Positions 59,159 to 64,000 of a stretch of DNA of 64,000 nt are shown one piece after another. Positions within the stretch are counted from its first letter, which is position 1; every line of letters starts with the position of its first letter. The notes under the pieces are model-generated. The model was not told where the DNA came from, made no database searches, and saw only the letters and a list, made by a program, of their open reading frames with translations. This stretch comes from Paroedura picta. Lineage: Eukaryota; Chordata; Lepidosauria; Squamata; Gekkonidae. The position numbers and the translations under genes were made by a program. The stretch covers positions 18,711,345 to 18,775,344 of the forward strand of contig NC_135381.1 in NCBI RefSeq assembly GCF_049243985.1. The letters are read 5' to 3'.

Positions 59159-61202
59159 TATGATTATATTATTCTAACCAGCAGAGGCAAGCTGGGACTG
59201 AGCCAGGTGTGTGTGTGTGTGGGGGGGGGGGTTGCCAGCCCTCCTGTTCAGCCTTGCCGATGCAGGTGACACACACCATGCCACACCCGCTTCCATGGCT
59301 GGCACCGCTCTGCATTCTCTGGTGGGGAGTGAGTGTCTCCTTCTACTTGTGGCTCAGTGACTGGAGGGAAGGGGCTGAGTGTATAAAGTGGGGAGCTGTT
59401 CTTGCAGCGCTATGTTTGGAAGCTGCAGCAGAGGGCAGGACCTGAGGCTTGAGCCACCAGCAGTCCCATTTGGGTGTCAGGTTGGCTCCAGAAGGCCAAC
59501 TGTGAAGGGGCTCTTTAAAGGGGCTGCTTCTGGCTAGAGCAGGGTTTGTGACCACCAGTACAGGGAAGGGACAAGTGGCTAGTGGATGTCCTGGGGCTTG
59601 CCAGCTATGTAGAGGTAGGGTCTTGCCTGCAGGGCCTGCAAAATGAGGATGCTCAGCGGTGTGCCTGTGTCACCTCCCTGCAGGCTTCCTTTGAGCAGGG
59701 GAGGACTGATTTTAGTTTAGTTTGTTGGATACTTAGACTGACCTCCCAGCAAGCTGGCTCAATTGGTACAGAAAATATAAAATACACAACTAAGACAGGT
59801 AAAGTTAAATTTTAAAATGTCTCTTATAGATGTTAAAATTCTCCCAGAAGTTCTCAATGATGTGGGAGTGGATCAATAAATAAATAGATGGAGAGAGAAA
59901 TAAACATGAGTGGTTAGGGCCATAAATGGGTAGATAGATGTTAGCTTTGGCCCCCCAAAAGTCTGGTGGAAGAGTACCGTCTTACATACCTTGTGCTTAT
60001 TCTGATGGGGCCCTGATGTGCTTTGGGAGGTAGGGGCCAGGACGGAAAATTTCCTGACCCTGGTTGAGGCCAGAGTCTGGCCACCAGACATACCTCCTTG
60101 GAGCCATGGACCTCCAACCAGTTGGTATTAAAAAAACATGGCGTTCTTTGGGGAGTATAGATAGGGAGGCATGCCTTTCCCTCAACAGAGCAGCATGCTT
60201 GAGAATTAGGCTATTTCACTGGATAGAGGTTTCGCCATGGCCTGCGGTGGGCTTGTTTACATCTCCTACCAAGGGAGTCTTGTGCTTCTGCTCTCAGCCC
60301 CTCATTTGTAAAAGGAGATATTAATGATTGACTCAGCATGGGGCCTGGGCCTGTGGATGCTTTAGGCACCGAGTGCTGGAAAGTTTCATTGTAAATCAAG
60401 ATGGGAGGTCAAAGTGAGGGATATCTTGCCTGTGGGTTCCTATTCCTGCTATAAAAATATATGACTCAGGCTTTACTCTCCTCACCTGGGAAAAGACCCT
60501 AAAACCTGCATAGCCGACAGACCAAGCCAAGTCTCCTTGGATTGCCACATGATCTTGCCATCAGTCCATAAGGCTGACAAATGGGACTTTCCCCCCAGCC
60601 AGCAGCTGTGTTTACTGCAACAACCGTCTCAAAGTTTCCAAGAAGGCAGCTCCCACTTGGAGGTGCTGGAGGGATCCAAGGGGGAGTCGGTCTGAGACAC
60701 TCCCTAGTTCAGGCACTGGGAAAAGCTCTTGGCAGAAGGAACAGGGGCTGTTGTGTAATGAGGTGGGTGGGTTTTGAGGAAAGAAGCAGACAGCTGTTGA
60801 ATTAGGCAAGTCCCAGGAGGCAGAGAGGAAAAAGAAGCAGGGTAGAGATGCTATGGGCAGGTAATTTAGAGAGCATTTGAAGAAATGGCTAGCTTCTGAC
60901 CCCCCCCCCCCTTAAGCTCTTATACAGAAGCTGAAAGTTGCAGAGCAAACCTTTCCCATTACCCTTTCTTGTAGGCTTCCAAGTCGAGTAGCCAAGATCC
61001 TGGAGAATAAATGTCTTACCCCTTTAACAGTCACATAACGTCTGGAAAGGGGCAGGTTAAGCTTTTTGCGGCATGGAAATAAATAACATCACCTGGGAAA
61101 TAGTATCCCCATTAAGTGCATATTAAAGGGGCAGGACATTTCCCACCCAAGTTGTTGGCAGCCCTATTGGATGAATCCAAAAGAGCAAGTGCCAAATCAG
61201 CA

Positions 61203-61842
61203 GGGCTATTCCGCACGCCATTAATGTAGCGTAATGCTTACCTTTTGAAGATGCTACAGTTTGGGTGTTTCACATGTCGTTGCCCACATCCTGCATCGTG
61301 GCAGCAAACGTCTAGCTACATCCTCCATTTTATAGTGGTAGTTGGGGAATCGCATAAAGTGGATTCCCCAACCTAAAAAGCGCTAGAGGAGAGCAACCAG
61401 CAGGCCACCAGCCAAAGAAATGTGAGGAGGCAAAGTAGCGCTATCTCCGCCTCCAATGTCCCACCCTCGTACCCGCCTCCCTCTCCCTTCTCCCGGGGAT
61501 GGTAGGTTTGTTTTTTTAAGCAAACTGCCTGGAGCAACGAATAGTACAAGCAGGCAAGCAAAGCCAAAAAGAAATTTCCCCCAAAGATGTCACATAAAGT
61601 ATGCCTCTCTGAAGTTCTCCCCATCCCTAAAATCAGGAACGAGATTATTTTTCTTAAGACACCTGATTTCATAATGGGTGGCATTCAATAAGCACTATGC
61701 ATCTATGATTAGACATAGGTGTTTCAATGGAGATTTGAATTTTAAAAAATATTAGCAGGCATCGTGGGACCTTTAAAACATTGAGAAAGGGGATTGGTTA
61801 CCTGGCTTGATTGACAGGCAGAAGAGAGTTGCATGTAAAGTG
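61203..61842. mobile_element. TIR transposon, copy 2, right end lost
   Basis: It starts GGGCTATTCCGCACGCCATT and follows copy 1 in order (AGCTACATCCTCCATTTTA, GCATAAAGTGGATTC, CCCGCCTCCCTCTCCCTT in both) up to the GATTGACAGGC region. There it stops, at a junction with the dispersed repeat at 61846. The two copies are clearly diverged. Confidence 0.75.
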
Positions 61843-61845
61843 TAT

Positions 61846-61900
61846 AGTTGTCTTTGTTGGTCTGAAAGGTGCTACTGGACTCTGATTTTATTGTGCAGCA
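61846..61900 (+). repeat. Unclassified dispersed repeat fragment
   Basis: TTGTTGGTCTGAAAGGTGCT then ACTGGACTCTGATTTTATTG belongs to the family at 39045, 39540 and 41590. It abuts the broken right end of the TIR transposon copy 2. Confidence 0.5.
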
Positions 61901-63778
61901 GGGATCTGCAAGCCTCAGAGGAAAGTGGAAGGAGGAGGGGGTGGTCAGGGGTGGAGGACAGAAGAAGATTGGATGGCCACTAGACAGACAGGCAAGCCAG
62001 TTGGAGGAGGAGGCACTCAGGGGTGGGACAGCTGCCCTGAGTGGGTGTTAAGCGCTGAGTGGCACTTAAGCCATGAGACCAGCTCCTCCTAGGCCTTACC
62101 AGAAATATTAAGTGGAACACATCATCATCATCATTATAATTATCCTGGAAATGCTGGGACATGCAGAAGGCCCCAGGCTCCTTCTGCATGCTGAGCAGAT
62201 GTTCTACCACTGAGCCATGGTTCTCTCCAGGAGGCAGCTTTTCTGGCACTGAAGGAGACAACTATGCAAAGGTACCTGCCTTATCACTCTGAAGCTTTGT
62301 GGAGATGTCACTTGCATTTGGGAAAGGATCTCTACTGCCACCTTGGAAGGTTCAGAATGCATCTCACATAACTGTGACAATAGCCTGTTGCAATGCAAAA
62401 AAATAAATACACATCTTCAGCATCATGGAGACCAATTTATTGCAGATGCAACCTGATGCACGAAAAGAGGTAGCAATGGTTATGTGTGCACAAGCTGCTG
62501 CATCCAGTGGGGGGTGCTGCATCCTGCTTTAAAGCACAGCCTTTGTCTTCCTCTGGCTTCAAAGTGCGAAGGCTCAGAGCCTGCAACAAGAGAATAACAT
62601 GCAAAGGATCTGGCGGCAGAGCTCAGTCTTTTGGACTATGGCTGTGCCCTAGCAGGGCCCCTCATATCAACCTGAGAGCCGTTGTAAGCAGGACTCAGCA
62701 GCAGCAGCTTTGTTTCCAGGTGCTGAATGAGCTTTCGGCATGCTGGTCACTAATTCAAACCCGGATCCCTTCTCAGGTCTTCACAGCCAAGTCAAATAGC
62801 ATCTCGCAAAGGCCAACCAAGGACAGAGAAGAACCTCATGACCAAGAGGGACCCCACCACCCCCACCAATCCTGCCTTTCCAGCCGAGTAATAGAAGGTG
62901 GTTATTGTTTTCCAGGGTGGTGTTAATGATTGTCCGGCCTTTGTGCTGGGAGGGTTGGGGGCAGCCAGTGGGAGCTATTCAGGGAGTAATAATGTACCTT
63001 GGGCAGCACTGCATGGCAGCTAGCTGTGCCTGCCTGTGTGTTTGGACGCAACTCACTTGCACCTGTGTCTATATTGCCTGGAAATGGGCACAGATGTGGG
63101 CAGGGGTGTGGGGGTCTCATCCCAGCTGGGCCAGGCAGCCTTATATAGTCGCTCACTGGAATGCAGGGCCAAAGATCATCAACCTGCTCGTTTTGATTGC
63201 TTGCAAAAGTCCAGCTCATAGGCACGATTCACAAGGTGCCTGAAAAACATCACCAGAGCCTTAAACTCCTGGATACCAGGGATCTTCTCTTTACCAGGTT
63301 CCTCTCTGGGATGCCACTTGCATTCTCCCACTTCACTTCCTCCTTACAGCACCAGTCCATACAGACTGAAGAGGGGCAAGCGCAGAGGCAGACTAGCCAT
63401 TTAACCTTACAGGGGAAGTTCCCCATGGACTGTTGCCCTAAAGGGCTCCTGGCAACCCAGCAGCAAGCAGAGCCAAGCCAGCCCCTCACCCTGGCTTACT
63501 CCATGGCCATGCCAGGGCAGGAGCTGGGTGAGAGAGCTTGAAGCACAAGAGAAGCTCCAGAAGCCATGCTGTGGATGCCTGTGGGAGGGTTGTTCGACCC
63601 TCTCCACCTCCTTGTCTTGTTTGGATGGGCTGAGTTCTCACACAGCAGTGAAGGAGAAGGAGGAGGAGTGAGCATTTCTGGTATTGGTGAGTGGTAGAAA
63701 AGGCAGCTCAGTTGGATGTGAGCAACTTGATTCAGGGTGAATAGGCTTAAATTCATATGCATAGGGAAGGGGAACTGT

Positions 63779-64000
63779 GGGCATTTCCGCACATCGGTAA
63801 AAATAGTGTTACGCTAGCTGAATGGTGTGGCGCTAAATATGACTGCGCCTCCCAGCCCCCCCTCACCTTTTTGCTATCTTGCTCTTCTCTGTGCCTTCTT
63901 GCACTTCTCACCCTCCCTGCTGGAAATGGCGGAAGAGAGCAATGCGCTTTACACATGACTCTTTTGCCTGTCAATCAAGCCAGGCAGCCAATCCCCTTTT
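63779..64000 (-). mobile_element. TIR transposon, copy 3, reverse, runs off the window
   Basis: It begins GGGCATTTCCGCACATCGG and is the reverse complement of the right end of copy 1 (GCTAGCTGAATGGTG, CACCTTTTTGCTATCTTG, GGCGGAAGAGAGCAATGC, GGCAGCCAATCCCC). It continues past position 64000. Confidence 0.78.

Larger units (their letters stand above)
56017..64000. other. Region upstream of BMP15, repeat-rich, no gene recognised
   Basis: The BMP15 promoter must lie at its left end; an inverted CCAAT (ATTGG on the minus strand near 56085) is the only element I note. The rest holds a SINE, a CR1 tail, three copies of a terminal-inverted-repeat transposon, a G-rich (GT)n tract at 59202-59230, and unclassified DNA. 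The short open frames have no family resemblance or splice structure I can support. Confidence 0.55.

Overview
This window is nuclear DNA of a squamate reptile (lizard, gecko or snake). The vertebrate call rests on four intron-bearing genes that read as HDAC8, PHKA1, a LEAP2-type peptide gene and BMP15. The squamate call rests on the repeats: a tRNA-derived SINE ending in ACCTTT repeats (Sauria SINE type), two 5S-rRNA-derived SINEs, CR1 LINE 3' ends, and a SPIN-type hAT element.

All four genes lie head to tail on the minus strand. HDAC8 runs from its start codon at 7926 off the left edge at position 1; ten exons were assembled and only about the last 18 codons are missing. PHKA1 follows at 12594-41165. 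It is complete and intact, with 32 coding exons and 1217 codons before the stop. Every exon phase joins, and its 5' end sits in a CpG island. HDAC8 next to PHKA1 in this orientation is the same arrangement as on human Xq13. A small three-exon gene at 46870-49600 encodes a 105-residue secreted precursor with the LEAP2 cysteine pattern. BMP15 (two exons, 411 residues) lies at 53868-56016.

The most interesting point is the LEAP2-type gene beside BMP15. In human, the canonical LEAP2 lies two genes from GDF9, the paralogue of BMP15. The pair here looks like a mirror of the GDF9-LEAP2 locus and may be an ohnologue that is poorly described.

The rest is introns and intergenic DNA with many transposable elements. 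A palindromic hAT-like MITE family has nine near-complete copies and one half copy, most with matching 8-bp target duplications. There is a SPIN relative in HDAC8 intron 5, a 181-bp foldback MITE in PHKA1 intron 30, and several SINE families. A roughly 850-bp terminal-inverted-repeat transposon occurs three times in the right-hand 6 kb, once inserted cleanly into a CR1 tail. I found no protein-coding gene between 56017 and 64000.

The four genes do not form a pathway. HDAC8 is a zinc deacetylase, PHKA1 a regulatory subunit of glycogen phosphorylase kinase, LEAP2 a secreted peptide family, and BMP15 an oocyte growth factor.
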